Source: Pyrinomonadaceae bacterium (GTDB taxonomy: Bacteria > Acidobacteriota > Blastocatellia > Pyrinomonadales > Pyrinomonadaceae). Taken from it: a stretch of 64,000 bases of DNA. Below the pieces are notes generated by a model, which worked only from the letters and a program-made list of their open reading frames with translations, made no database searches and was not told where the DNA came from. The stretch covers positions 1-64,000 of the forward strand of contig JAVEDE010000076.1 in NCBI GenBank assembly GCA_030841105.1, in the 5' to 3' direction. This document shows positions 51,589 through 59,222 of this stretch, in pieces. The position numbers and the translations under genes were made by a program. Position 1 is the first letter of the stretch. The number at the start of each line of letters is the position of its first letter.

Positions 51589-51732
51589 GTCCCGACGTAT
51601 AGAGAATGGCTGGCCGGAGCAAGCATAAAGAGGGGTAGTGTCGAGACGCGCTCTGCGTCTAGGGTAGGCGTTGATAGAGAACCAGCACAGATGCAAGGTT
51701 TCCCCGACGATCCAACGTAGAGCAAAGGGGCG
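51589..51732. repeat. 144-bp imperfect repeat, copy 2 (relic of a gene end)
   Basis: Diverged copy of 49,620-49,763 including the stop and the downstream GAGCAAAGGGGCG. In frame it reads TYREWLAGASIKRGSVETRS and REPAQMQGFPDDPT. There is no upstream part of the gene, so it is a relic left by recombination. Confidence 0.85.
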
Positions 51733-51756
51733 AATAGCAAAGAAACAGCAAATCCC

Positions 51757-51801
51757 CATCTGGACACGAAAGCCAGAGGGGAGGGTGCTGTTATTGAGGG
51801 G
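51757..51801. repeat. 45-bp repeat with GACACGAAAGCCAGAGG, copy 1
   Basis: CATCTGGACACGAAAGCCAG, then AGGGGAGGGTG and TTATTGAGGGG. A near copy is at 58,182-58,227. Both are intergenic, in gene ends of the second accessory block. Confidence 0.8.
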
Positions 51802-51835
51802 GTTAAATTGAGAAACAGTAGGCTCACAATAACTA

Positions 51836-51865
51836 TTGACTTTTATATGTTCTACATTCTAGTAT
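51836..51865 (+). promoter_or_regulatory. Promoter of the PadR gene
   Basis: TTGACT (51,836-51,841), 18 bases, TAGTAT (51,860-51,865). ATATGTT and AGTATATG around the -10 form a partial dyad, a plausible PadR autoregulation site. The start codon follows 45 bases later. Confidence 0.55.
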
Positions 51866-51909
51866 ATGGAATTGGAAGATGATAGACGGAGATCGCGGAA
51901 AGGTTATTT

Positions 51910-52245
51910 ATGAGTGAACCGAAAGATTATCTAGGCCACTTTGAAGAGATCGTATTACTGGCCGTGATGCGGCTCGCGGAGAACGCTTACGGGGCGAAGA
52001 TTCGCCAGACGGTATCGGAAGCGACTGAACGAGACGTGAGCATCGGAGCGGTCTATGCCACCTTAGATCGCCTTGAGCGCAAGGGCTACTTGAAGTCGTG
52101 GCAGGGTGAAGCGACGCCGGAGCGGGGCGGGCGGGCGAAGAGATACTTTAGAGTCGAAGGCGCGGGCGTGCAGGCTTTGAATGATACGAACGGGGCGCGT
52201 AATCGTTTGGCGCGGGGGTTGGACTTTGGTTTAGATGTGGCGTGA
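51910..52245 (+). CDS. PadR-family transcriptional regulator
   Basis: A 111-residue winged-helix regulator: YLGHFEEIVLLAVMRLAENA, then YGAKIRQTVSEATERDVSIG, AVYATLDRLERKGYLKSWQG and PERGGRAKRYFRVEGAGVQA, the complete PadR pattern. In acidobacteria, PadR genes commonly precede duplicated orphan permeases (ADOP). Here it is followed after 8 bases by two small genes with permease-prefix domains but no permease. Confidence 0.93.
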   Translation: MSEPKDYLGHFEEIVLLAVMRLAENAYGAKIRQTVSEATERDVSIGAVYATLDRLERKGYLKSWQGEATPERGGRAKRYFRVEGAGVQALNDTNGARNRLARGLDFGLDVA

Positions 52246-52253
52246 GGTGACCC

Positions 52254-52817
52254 ATGAGCAAAAGAGATGAACAGGTGCTTAAACCTGTAAATGAGAAACA
52301 GCCTTCTCTGTTCAATGTTGAAACAAAAGGGAAAAGGCTTGACACTCGTATTGCAAACTTAATACTTAGAAGATTGGGCTTACCAGCAGATACGGTCATT
52401 TTTAAGCATAAGTCCACATACTATTATTATGTGGATAATGAGTCCGTGATGGCGATTGACCTCAGTAAATTGATCAGGAGCAAAGGTTTCGCCAACGCTT
52501 CTCAACCACTGTTGCCGTACTTTTACGTAGGCCACTTGGATAGCGGGCATGATAAGACACCGGCTAATACCAAAAAACCTGTTCCGCCAAAACGCGCTGA
52601 AAAACTGTTGCTTCTAATTCTCGACAAGAAAGGGAGAGAGTATTTAGTCGGAGATTTAGCGGAAGAGTACACGGAGATCGCAGCGAAACAGGGCGAGCGG
52701 TTCGCAAAAGTTTGGTATTACAAACAGGTGGCCGCTTCGGCGTGGCCGATGATTAGGAAGGGTGTCAGGTGGGGATTGATAGCGTCGGTTGGGGAGTGGA
52801 TTCGGCGGATTATTTAG
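52254..52817 (+). CDS. Permease-prefix-domain protein without a permease
   Basis: A 187-residue protein. The C-terminal part carries the acidobacterial permease prefix domain: AEKLLLLILDKKGREYLVGD, then LAEEYTEIAAKQGERFAKVW and YYKQVAASAWPMIRK. In the family this segment precedes eight-TM MacB/FtsX-type permeases, but this chain stops after it. The N-terminal 100 residues (TRIANLILRRLGLPADTVIF) are not recognised. Translation is probably coupled to padR. It may be a stand-alone regulator or a remnant. Confidence 0.75.
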   Translation: MSKRDEQVLKPVNEKQPSLFNVETKGKRLDTRIANLILRRLGLPADTVIFKHKSTYYYYVDNESVMAIDLSKLIRSKGFANASQPLLPYFYVGHLDSGHDKTPANTKKPVPPKRAEKLLLLILDKKGREYLVGDLAEEYTEIAAKQGERFAKVWYYKQVAASAWPMIRKGVRWGLIASVGEWIRRII

Positions 52818-52838
52818 AACTTCACTTTAGGGCGAGCA

Positions 52839-53189
52839 ATGTATCTCTTTATCTTACTAATCTATTTTGCCATAATAATAGGTGGAATGATATACGCACA
52901 CGGATTGTGGGATAAGGTAGAAGCCCGTTCTGTCCGCCCCAACCAACCTGACAAGAAAAACTCTATTGTTGCATCAGCTACCCTCAACCGTCTGTTAAAG
53001 CTAATTACTTCTTCTAGTGACGAACAAGAAAATATCATTGGAGACTTGTTAGAAGAATTCAACGAATACCCCTCACGATTGCCTGCCCACTTCTGGCTAT
53101 ACAAGCAAGTCCTCAAGTCAGTCCTGCCCCTCATTTATAAGACAGCTAGGAACCGCCTTGCCTCTTACTTCGGAGAGCGGGTTCGCTGA
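52839..53189 (+). CDS. Membrane-anchored permease-prefix-domain protein
   Basis: A 116-residue protein with an N-terminal transmembrane helix (LFILLIYFAIIIGGMIYAHG) and the same prefix-like motif as the preceding gene: SSDEQENIIGDLLEEFNEYP, HFWLYKQVLKSVLPLI. It begins 21 bases after the preceding stop. Together they look like split or duplicated prefix units. Function unknown. Confidence 0.68.
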   Translation: MYLFILLIYFAIIIGGMIYAHGLWDKVEARSVRPNQPDKKNSIVASATLNRLLKLITSSSDEQENIIGDLLEEFNEYPSRLPAHFWLYKQVLKSVLPLIYKTARNRLASYFGERVR

Positions 53190-53263
53190 ACTTATTTCTT
53201 CCCGCCTGTAAACTCTCAGCTTGAGCCTTCGGCGACCTGCCTTTACACATAAGCAGATAAACG

Positions 53264-53524
53264 TTAGGTGGCAAGGATCAGAAAAATCTTGTTCGGATCG
53301 GGCTGTGACGTTGGCCTATTTATAGAGGGGCAGTGTAACTTGTCTGGCTCTTGAATGACCTTAATGCTAGAAGGTAAATCTCTACCGAGATAAGCCACTA
53401 CAATGGATTGTCCGTCAAGCTCAGAGTTAGCGAACTGGACGCGAGTAGCGGTAGCGTGCCAGCCGCCACACTCGTTGCAATAGTAACTGACGTTGTAGAC
53501 ACTCATATCAGTAATAGCCGTCAT
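53264..53524 (-). CDS. Small Cys-containing protein coupled to AbiV
   Basis: An 86-residue protein with YYCNECGGWHATATR near the start (C-x2-C) and a later Cys in KLHCPSINRP. Its ATG overlaps the AbiV stop as ATGA, so it is translated from the same message. A possible zinc site suggests nucleic-acid or protein binding. The end PDPNKIFLILAT is hydrophobic. Family unknown. Confidence 0.6.
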   Translation of the reverse strand: MTAITDMSVYNVSYYCNECGGWHATATRVQFANSELDGQSIVVAYLGRDLPSSIKVIQEPDKLHCPSINRPTSQPDPNKIFLILAT

Positions 53525-54159
53525 TTTATGGACTGCAACTGTTTAATCCTAGAGATTGCCTTAAGACCTTTAAACTTCCAACCCTCGGTCAATTCGCGCA
53601 ACAAATCTTCATTGAGCATCGATTCAACGCCCTCCGTGTCGATTATGTACACGTCCTTTATTACGCTCAATGTAAGATTGATCAAGAAATCATTGACGAT
53701 GGTGATTTGCCTTTTCGCTTTCTCTTCTCCGACACTGTAAGGAGTGATTACTTTACTTTTAAGATTTGTTTTCCGCTGTATACGTTTTAATCCAACGTAT
53801 ACAGCATTCTGTTTGAGCACTTCTAATTTCCCACTACGAAAATCATCTAAGATTTTCTTTGGAATAAAATCCTCAGCGTCATTAGCAAAGACTTTTTGTT
53901 TCAACTGATGCCAAAGAATTCTATCTAACTCCTTAACCTCATCTGGGCGTCTTCCGTCAATTCTTGAGTGCCAAACAAAATTATCCAATAAGGTGTATTT
54001 ACCAAATTCCTCAAGGGCGAGAATAGATAGAAAGTATGCTGACGGATGAGACTCATGCTCAAAAAGCAGAATAGAATCAAAATGAAGCCTAATGCCATTT
54101 TCAAAAGCTAGTTCAGCTACTTTTGAAATCTTGTTTAGGTTAACTCTGCTATTCGTCAC
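53521..54159 (-). CDS. AbiV-family abortive-infection protein
   Basis: A 212-residue protein with the AbiV core AYFLSILALEEFGKYTLLDN (A-L-E-E-x-G-K), preceded by GIRLHFDSILLFEHESHPSA. AbiV proteins stop phage growth in Lactococcus by blocking late translation when a phage factor binds. Downstream helices are Lys-rich (KRIQRKTNLKSKV). It lies behind a HEPN gene and in front of the small Cys protein on the minus strand. GC is about 40%. Confidence 0.85.
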   Translation of the reverse strand: MTNSRVNLNKISKVAELAFENGIRLHFDSILLFEHESHPSAYFLSILALEEFGKYTLLDNFVWHSRIDGRRPDEVKELDRILWHQLKQKVFANDAEDFIPKKILDDFRSGKLEVLKQNAVYVGLKRIQRKTNLKSKVITPYSVGEEKAKRQITIVNDFLINLTLSVIKDVYIIDTEGVESMLNEDLLRELTEGWKFKGLKAISRIKQLQSIK

Positions 54160-54330
54160 TTTAATATCCTAAACTCAATCGGCAATCTATTGAATACTTT
54201 CTGATATGGCTGATTACGTTACTGACCCATTATCTTGAAACCCAAGAGTTCGACACATAGCAATTCGCATGGCGTTCGTTATAATACGAGATTGCTCCAA
54301 TATTTGCTCAATTTCAACAAGTTCAGCTAG

Positions 54331-54744
54331 CTAGCTTAGGCGGCCTTCTTCGGATTTGAGTCCTTGATCGCGCGCGATGAAAAAGTTGTGCATCAAGAAG
54401 TTCCGTAAATTCAGAGCCTCAGCGAGATTTCTAGCAACCGACTCTTCTTGGATGGTAACGTAATTAGAAAGCTCCCTGAGAAGTGAACCCATTGTCTTCT
54501 TCTGTAGTTTCGCTTCGAGCATGTCCAAGTCCTGCAAAGAAAGTGTACTGTTAGCGATTTTGTTATAGACCAATAAAAACTTTGCCAGCGACTCTTCAAA
54601 CAACTGGGCGTGCTGGGCAGCAGAACCGAAACAAGCAAAGACGGCATTTAGTTGGCCTTCTTCTGTTTCAAGCATTCGAAGCGATCCGTCGGTGAAGCCG
54701 GTTTGATTTTCGCTTCGCGGTGATGGATGTTCAGGACTAGCCAT
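54331..54744 (-). CDS. HEPN-like protein (RNxxxH motif)
   Basis: A 137-residue all-helical protein: FGSAAQHAQLFEESLAKFLL, DMLEAKLQKKTMGSLLRELS and ARNLAEALNLRNFLMHNFFI. The last stretch has R-N-F-L-M-H, the R-x4-H motif of HEPN ribonucleases. HEPN proteins act as RNases or as partners of nucleotidyltransferases in toxin-antitoxin and abortive systems; no MNT partner is seen. It follows the HTH gene by 26 bases on the same strand. Confidence 0.75.
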   Translation of the reverse strand: MASPEHPSPRSENQTGFTDGSLRMLETEEGQLNAVFACFGSAAQHAQLFEESLAKFLLVYNKIANSTLSLQDLDMLEAKLQKKTMGSLLRELSNYVTIQEESVARNLAEALNLRNFLMHNFFIARDQGLKSEEGRLS

Positions 54745-54770
54745 CGCGGTAAGCTCCGGTGAGAGGCTTG

Positions 54771-55001
54771 CTACTTCTTACCGCTTTTCTTCGCGGCCTT
54801 CCTCGTTGACGGCCTCCCCATCTTCGGCGGCTCGAAATCCTTCAAGTCAGATTCGGGGATCAGCCAGTAGTCACCTACTGGCGATTTTTCTATTCGGGCG
54901 TTAGGGAAACGCCCTTGCCTGCACCATAGGTTAACCGTAGAGCGTCCTACGCTAAGACGCTCCGAGACTTGGGCGGCTGTAAGTTCGCCTTTCATGCTCA
55001 C
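54771..55001 (-). CDS. Excisionase/MerR-like helix-turn-helix regulator
   Basis: A 76-residue DNA-binding protein: GELTAAQVSERLSVGRSTVN, LWCRQGRFPNARIEKSPVGD and YWLIPESDLKDFE, the winged-helix pattern of 'helix-turn-helix domain 17' excisionases. The C-terminal tail is Lys-rich (GRPSTRKAAKKSGKK). It is transcribed away from a strong promoter with an inverted repeat (55,034-55,082), which it may bind. It heads the minus-strand operon with HEPN and AbiV. Confidence 0.85.
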   Translation of the reverse strand: MSMKGELTAAQVSERLSVGRSTVNLWCRQGRFPNARIEKSPVGDYWLIPESDLKDFEPPKMGRPSTRKAAKKSGKK

Positions 55002-55033
55002 AAGATAACACGCCTTTCAGAAAATAATCAACA

Positions 55034-55082
55034 AAAGTATAGCAGCCCTACTTGACTTTATTTAGCAGGGTTGCTATACTTT
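55034..55082. promoter_or_regulatory. Divergent promoter with 11-bp inverted-repeat operator
   Basis: AAAGTATAGCA (55,034-55,044) and TGCTATACTTT (55,072-55,082) are exact reverse complements, extended by GCCCT/AGGGT inside. On the plus strand, TTGACT (55,052-55,057), 17 bases, TATACT (55,075-55,080) make a near-perfect sigma-70 promoter whose -10 lies in the right arm; the start codon at 55,122 follows. The left arm may cover the minus-strand promoter of the HTH gene. Confidence 0.82.
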
Positions 55083-55121
55083 GCTCCGTCAGACAACATC
55101 ACCGAACGGAGCGAACCGACA

Positions 55122-55313
55122 ATGACCGCTGCCAAACAGATTGAAGCCCTCAAACAATCTCTCAACCTTATGACGCGCATCGCGGCGAATATCCAGACGG
55201 AAGATTATGAGGACTTAGACGCCCTCAACCGCGCGATCCGCGACATGGATTCGGAATTGTTCGATTTGGAATTGTCGCTCCAACCCGAAGCCGAAGAATT
55301 GATGTATGCCTGA
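55122..55313 (+). CDS. Small acidic helical protein
   Basis: A 63-residue acidic protein (TAAKQIEALKQSLNLMTRIA, DYEDLDALNRAIRDMDSELF, SLQPEAEELMYA) made of amphipathic helices. Start ATG 55122; upstream in-frame codons lie inside the promoter. It is transcribed from the operator-controlled promoter and could be an antitoxin, an anti-defence control protein or a regulator of the divergent operon. Family unknown. Confidence 0.6.
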   Translation: MTAAKQIEALKQSLNLMTRIAANIQTEDYEDLDALNRAIRDMDSELFDLELSLQPEAEELMYA

Positions 55314-55358
55314 GAAGGGAGTGAGGCACAGACAGCAGCCGCGCCCCGCGTAAGCATC

Positions 55359-55661
55359 ATGCCCGCACTTTTGCAAATACCGCTCATGCCCACGGCCGAA
55401 CACGATAGGAATGCGAGACGCATCGCCTGTCTCGTGAACGACCCCACCGCCCCGAAACTTGTCAGAAACGCGCTGCTCTCGTTCCTCTTTGAAGCGGCAG
55501 AAGTGACGAAAGCACCGATCCTGTACGCGGGCGCAGATGAATTACAGGTGAGTGTGCGCGATCTGGCCTTCATGCTCTTCATGGCCGAACGTCACGAACT
55601 GGACTTCCAGCGCGGCGGCATCGTGGAGGAAAAAGGAGAGTTCATTCAAAAGCGCAAATAA
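55359..55661 (+). CDS. Small protein, unknown
   Basis: A 100-residue protein: TAEHDRNARRIACLVNDPTA, NALLSFLFEAAEVTKAPILY and RDLAFMLFMAERHELDFQRG. Mixed helix/strand composition without a recognised motif. It follows the small acidic gene by 45 bases and is probably in the same transcript. Start uncertain (ATG 55359 or 55386). Gap 55,662-55,896 downstream holds no supported gene. Confidence 0.5.
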   Translation: MPALLQIPLMPTAEHDRNARRIACLVNDPTAPKLVRNALLSFLFEAAEVTKAPILYAGADELQVSVRDLAFMLFMAERHELDFQRGGIVEEKGEFIQKRK

Positions 55662-55896
55662 GAAGCGCAAAATTAAGCGCGCGGCCGTGTGTCTCTGGAA
55701 AAGTTCACAGCCGCGCATGTATCAACGAGCGCCCACAAAAAGACGAGGCGGACGCTCACGATTATATCCTCGCTCCATTGCTCAGAATTTTCTCGCAGAG
55801 CCTCGCAATTGTTGTATATTCCTGCCGGATACACAAAGACTGCGCCGCCTGTGAGCCTCACGGCAGCATACAATCAGCTTGAACTGTCCCGCTGGC

Positions 55897-56127
55897 TTAG
55901 AGCAGCGGTATCAGAGTTTGCAATAAGGTGAGCGCAATCTCCGTCAGGGTATCTTCTTCCGGCACGGGAGCGGCTTTATCCGTATAAATTACGCCTTCTG
56001 CCTGCGCTGGCGGGGACGGCGGAGGCGGAGTCCTATCCGTATAAATTACGCCGTCACCGGCGAAGGCGGACGTGGTGAATACAAATGCCAAGACCAGCGC
56101 GGCAATAGCGTTTCGATAGCTTTTCAT
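55897..56127 (-). CDS. Small secreted peptide with repeated GVIYTD motif
   Basis: A 76-residue pre-peptide: signal peptide SYRNAIAALVLAFVFTTSAF with AFA cleavage, then DGVIYTDRTPPPPSPP, AEGVIYTDKAAPVPEED and a hydrophobic end (LTLLQTLIPLL). GVIYTD occurs twice, 19 codons apart, encoded by an identical 19-bp DNA stretch (55,977-55,995 and 56,034-56,052). It is transcribed divergently from a TPR regulator gene, an arrangement like peptide-pheromone precursors beside their TPR sensors. Whether it is processed and secreted is inference. Start ATG 56127 follows a purine-rich site. Confidence 0.65.
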   Translation of the reverse strand: MKSYRNAIAALVLAFVFTTSAFAGDGVIYTDRTPPPPSPPAQAEGVIYTDKAAPVPEEDTLTEIALTLLQTLIPLL

Positions 56128-56260
56128 CTCTTCTTTTTCCTCTGAGGTAGTTGGTGAAACCAGTCTCTTCTGGTTTTAATTTGCGGCCTATCCTGTTGAT
56201 AGGACGTGGCTTCAGCCTGCCTGAAATTTTCCAGCAAGCACACAGAAAGCGAGTCCTCAC

Positions 56261-58177
56261 ATGACTTTAGCCGAAACCTTATTAAAGCAGTTGGAAAATC
56301 CTGCGTTGAGCCGTAACGAGCGGGCGCAGCTTCAATGCCAGATAGCGGCAGACTTCGAGCACAGAGGCGAGTACGAGTCGGCGCGGGACGCGCTCGGCGA
56401 ACTATGGCAGGGCGTCGGTAAACGTCCTGCACTCGAAGGACTATCCGAGTTGACCGCCGCAGAAGTTCTTTTGCGCGTCGGTTCGCTTGCCGGTTGGCTT
56501 GGCAGTGTCCAGCAAATTGGGGAAGCGCAAGAAAAGGCCAAAGACTTAATCACCGAAAGTATCACGCGCTTTCAAGCAATAGGAGAGCCGACTAGAATAG
56601 TCGCCGCACAGTGCGAACTCGGTTTCTGCTACCGCCGCGCCGGGGCATACGATGATGCGCGGGTGGTTTATCAGGAAGCACTCAAGGGACTAACCGACAT
56701 CAGCGAGAAAGAGTTGCGGGCTAAGATATTACTGCGCCTCGCCATCGTTGAATCAATTAGTGGACGTTATAACGATGCGCTACACATATTGACAGACGAG
56801 ACACAGTTCTTTGAAGAAAGCACCAATGATTTCCTCAAAGGAAAATTTCATAATGATCTCGGTTGTGTACTTACAAACTTAAGCACTGCGGAACATCGCC
56901 CGGATTACATAGACCGCGCCATCATCGAATACACCGCCGCTTCCTACCATTTCGAGCAAGCCGAACACACCAGCTACCGTGCCAGTGCCGAGCACAACCT
57001 AGGTTATCTACTCTACACCATCGGGCGTTACGAAGAGGCACACGAACACCTTAACTCCGCACGTAGTTTGTTTGCCGACGTTCAGAACAAGGGTCGAATC
57101 GCGCAGGTAGATGAAGCTCGCGCCCGTGTCCTATTGGCACAGGGCAGATTGCCAGCCGCCGAGAGCGCGATCCGTGAGGCCGTGCGGGTACTGTCCAAAG
57201 GCGGCGAGCAGGGCTTGTTGGCTGAAGCACTCACCACACAAGGCCGCATCCTCTCGAAGCGCGGTAACTTCATCGAATCGGTTAACACGCTTAGACGCGC
57301 CGCCGATCTTGCAGAGGAAGCCGGGGCGGTCGAAGACGCCGGACGCGCATTGCTCTCACTAATGGAGGAACATGCCGACCGTCTTAACGAGCATGAACTG
57401 TTAGAGGCATACGAGCGCGCACATAACTTGCTCAAAGAGACACAGGACGCTGAAACGATCACACGCCTGCGCGCTAGTGCCATGCGGATTGTGTCTGATC
57501 GTCGCGCGTCCCTATCACAAAAACGAGTCCGCAGCGTAGTAGATTTCTGGGCGAACTTCGATCTCAACGAGAGGGTGCGCACCTACGAGGCCAGATACGT
57601 GCGGCGGGCTTTGATTGACGGAGAAGGTAGCGTCACACGCGCCGCGCGGCTGCTCGGTTTGCGTCATCATGCCACGCTTACGTACATGTTAGACGCCGAA
57701 CAGGGCAGGCATAAAGACCTCGCCTACTTGCGCACCCCGCCCGAACCGCGCAAGCAGAGCATTATCAACCGCAAGAGTCGCCGCCGCACGCGCACTAAAG
57801 CGCGCATCATCACTATTCTGTGCGTCGAAGATTATCAGGTGGTGGCCGATGCTGTGAAAGACACCTTAGAAGAATTGGGCTGGACGGTCGAACTATGCGC
57901 TGACGGGACGGAAGCCATGCGCAAGATTGAAAGCAAAGAGCACTATCACCTGCTCATCCTCGACAATCAGTTGCCCGGCAAGGACGGCTTAGAACTAGCG
58001 CGGCGGGCGCGGCAACTTCCACACCGGCGGCGGACTCCAATCATAATGTTGTCGGCGAGCGATGTGGAGCGGGACGCGTTGCGCGTAGGTGTTAATGCTT
58101 TTTTGCGGAAGCCACAGGACATCGGGCGACTGTCTGCGACGGTGACGCGCTTATTGACCAAAAACACCAATGTGTAG
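56261..58177 (+). CDS. TPR sensor with Fis-type HTH and C-terminal receiver
   Basis: A 638-residue regulator. Residues about 1-400 are TPR-type helical repeats (RYEEAHEHLNSARSLFADVQ, AEALTTQGRILSKRGNFIES). About 440-485 is a Fis-type DNA-binding region: YEARYVRRALIDGEGSVTRA, then ARLLGLRHHATLTYML. About 515-635 is a receiver: TILCVEDYQVVADAVKDTLE, LLILDNQLPGKDG (phospho-Asp), IIMLSASD and FLRKPQD. A basic linker (RKSRRRTRTKAR) joins them. The domain order TPR-HTH-REC is unusual. TPR repeats suggest peptide or protein sensing, and the divergent secreted peptide gene is the natural candidate ligand. No kinase is nearby. ATG 56261 is chosen; upstream is divergent promoter space. Confidence 0.85.
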   Translation: MTLAETLLKQLENPALSRNERAQLQCQIAADFEHRGEYESARDALGELWQGVGKRPALEGLSELTAAEVLLRVGSLAGWLGSVQQIGEAQEKAKDLITESITRFQAIGEPTRIVAAQCELGFCYRRAGAYDDARVVYQEALKGLTDISEKELRAKILLRLAIVESISGRYNDALHILTDETQFFEESTNDFLKGKFHNDLGCVLTNLSTAEHRPDYIDRAIIEYTAASYHFEQAEHTSYRASAEHNLGYLLYTIGRYEEAHEHLNSARSLFADVQNKGRIAQVDEARARVLLAQGRLPAAESAIREAVRVLSKGGEQGLLAEALTTQGRILSKRGNFIESVNTLRRAADLAEEAGAVEDAGRALLSLMEEHADRLNEHELLEAYERAHNLLKETQDAETITRLRASAMRIVSDRRASLSQKRVRSVVDFWANFDLNERVRTYEARYVRRALIDGEGSVTRAARLLGLRHHATLTYMLDAEQGRHKDLAYLRTPPEPRKQSIINRKSRRRTRTKARIITILCVEDYQVVADAVKDTLEELGWTVELCADGTEAMRKIESKEHYHLLILDNQLPGKDGLELARRARQLPHRRRTPIIMLSASDVERDALRVGVNAFLRKPQDIGRLSATVTRLLTKNTNV

Positions 58178-58181
58178 TGCT

Positions 58182-58227
58182 CATCTGGACACGAAAGCCA
58201 GAGGGGGGGTGTGATGTTACTGAGGGG
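58182..58227. repeat. 45-bp repeat with GACACGAAAGCCAGAGG, copy 2
   Basis: CATCTGGACACGAAAGCCAG then AGGGGGGGTG and GTTACTGAGGGG, directly after the TPR regulator gene; near copy of 51,757-51,801. Confidence 0.8.
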
Positions 58228-58277
58228 AAGGATTGGATGAGTTGTTAGGTAGTCCTAATGAAATTTATCTATGCAAT

Positions 58278-59222
58278 TTACTTATCACCTTCTGAGAAAT
58301 CATCAGGTTTTGTCCGTTTTTTCTTTTTTGACTTATTAGTCTCCTTTGCCCTTTCTTCTTCGATCTTTTTAATAAGATCAGCTATTTGAGAACTAGTTAC
58401 GTGAGATGGTCTTTCTATGCAAAACATCAACCCCCCCCTGTCAAATCTTAAGTCTGGAAAACCCGCAAGGTTAAATACTATTCCGTCGTAAACGCCCAAC
58501 TCTTCGAGCCTATCGGAATTACTATAAGAGAACTTAACTCCGTCCTTAGATTTAACCACAGCGTAAGAGCGTAGCTTTTCAGTATGGGATAGAGCATCCC
58601 ACTCAGCCATTGCCGAAGCATCTATCAACACCCACTTGATTCTTAATTGTTCAAATGCACCAATATTCGCTGCGTCTTTCACACCCACACCCGCTTGTGC
58701 TTTCCGAGCAAGCCAAGCCACACTTACGCGGGGAGAGACTTTCAGGTTACAAAGCTGTTCTGTGTGTACCGATTCAATGACTACTTGTAATAGCCCTTCC
58801 GCTCTATCTTCTTTCTTTACCAAGCTGGCTAATTCTGCCGCCAGAGTCTCAACGCCTACGCTAAACTCACGATAAGCTAAAGCCGACAGAATAGGATAAG
58901 AGGCCAACACCTCATCCTTGGAATTAAGGATGAGCGGCAAGACGCGCTTTTGCCCTGTATTATTCTGAATTGCCACAATCCCGCTCATCTCGCTCTCAGG
59001 CCAGCGTCGCCGCATGAAATTCTCCGATAAACAGATGAGCGCATAACGACTTGTCCGCAACCCTTCGTTGATTTTCATCACTACGTTGTCGCCCCATCCT
59101 ATTTCATAGCTGTCGAGCCAGAAAGAGACGCCGTGAGTGGTAAGCGCGTGCGCGAGGGGAAGCACATACTGTTCTTTATCGCTGCTTGCGTGTGAGATGA
59201 AAAGGTCTTGTGTGGTTTCCAT
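58278..59222 (-). CDS. TIR-domain protein with uncharacterised C-terminal domain
   Basis: A 314-residue protein. N-terminal TIR domain: DLFISHASSDKEQYVLPLAH, GVSFWLDSYEIGWGDNVVMK, ALICLSENFMRRRWPESEMS with W74-x3-E78, the catalytic glutamate position. Residues about 140-280 form an unknown alpha/beta domain (KWVLIDASAMAEWDALSHTE, YDGIVFNLAGFPDLRFDRGG), followed by a Lys/Glu tail. It would cleave NAD+ on activation; the C-terminal half may sense the trigger. It is next to a SIR2-type gene on the same strand. Confidence 0.88.
   Translation of the reverse strand: METTQDLFISHASSDKEQYVLPLAHALTTHGVSFWLDSYEIGWGDNVVMKINEGLRTSRYALICLSENFMRRRWPESEMSGIVAIQNNTGQKRVLPLILNSKDEVLASYPILSALAYREFSVGVETLAAELASLVKKEDRAEGLLQVVIESVHTEQLCNLKVSPRVSVAWLARKAQAGVGVKDAANIGAFEQLRIKWVLIDASAMAEWDALSHTEKLRSYAVVKSKDGVKFSYSNSDRLEELGVYDGIVFNLAGFPDLRFDRGGLMFCIERPSHVTSSQIADLIKKIEEERAKETNKSKKKKRTKPDDFSEGDK

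Larger units (their letters stand above)
51466..51909. other. Gap holding the repeat relic and the PadR promoter
   Basis: About 440 bases with no full gene: contains the second 144-bp repeat copy (51,589-51,732), the shared 45-bp repeat (51,757-51,801) and the promoter at 51,836-51,865. Confidence 0.6.

Noticed and set aside
55689..55931. 80-codon plus-strand frame before the secreted peptide gene
   Set aside because: No family, poor start, and overlaps the end of the peptide gene.
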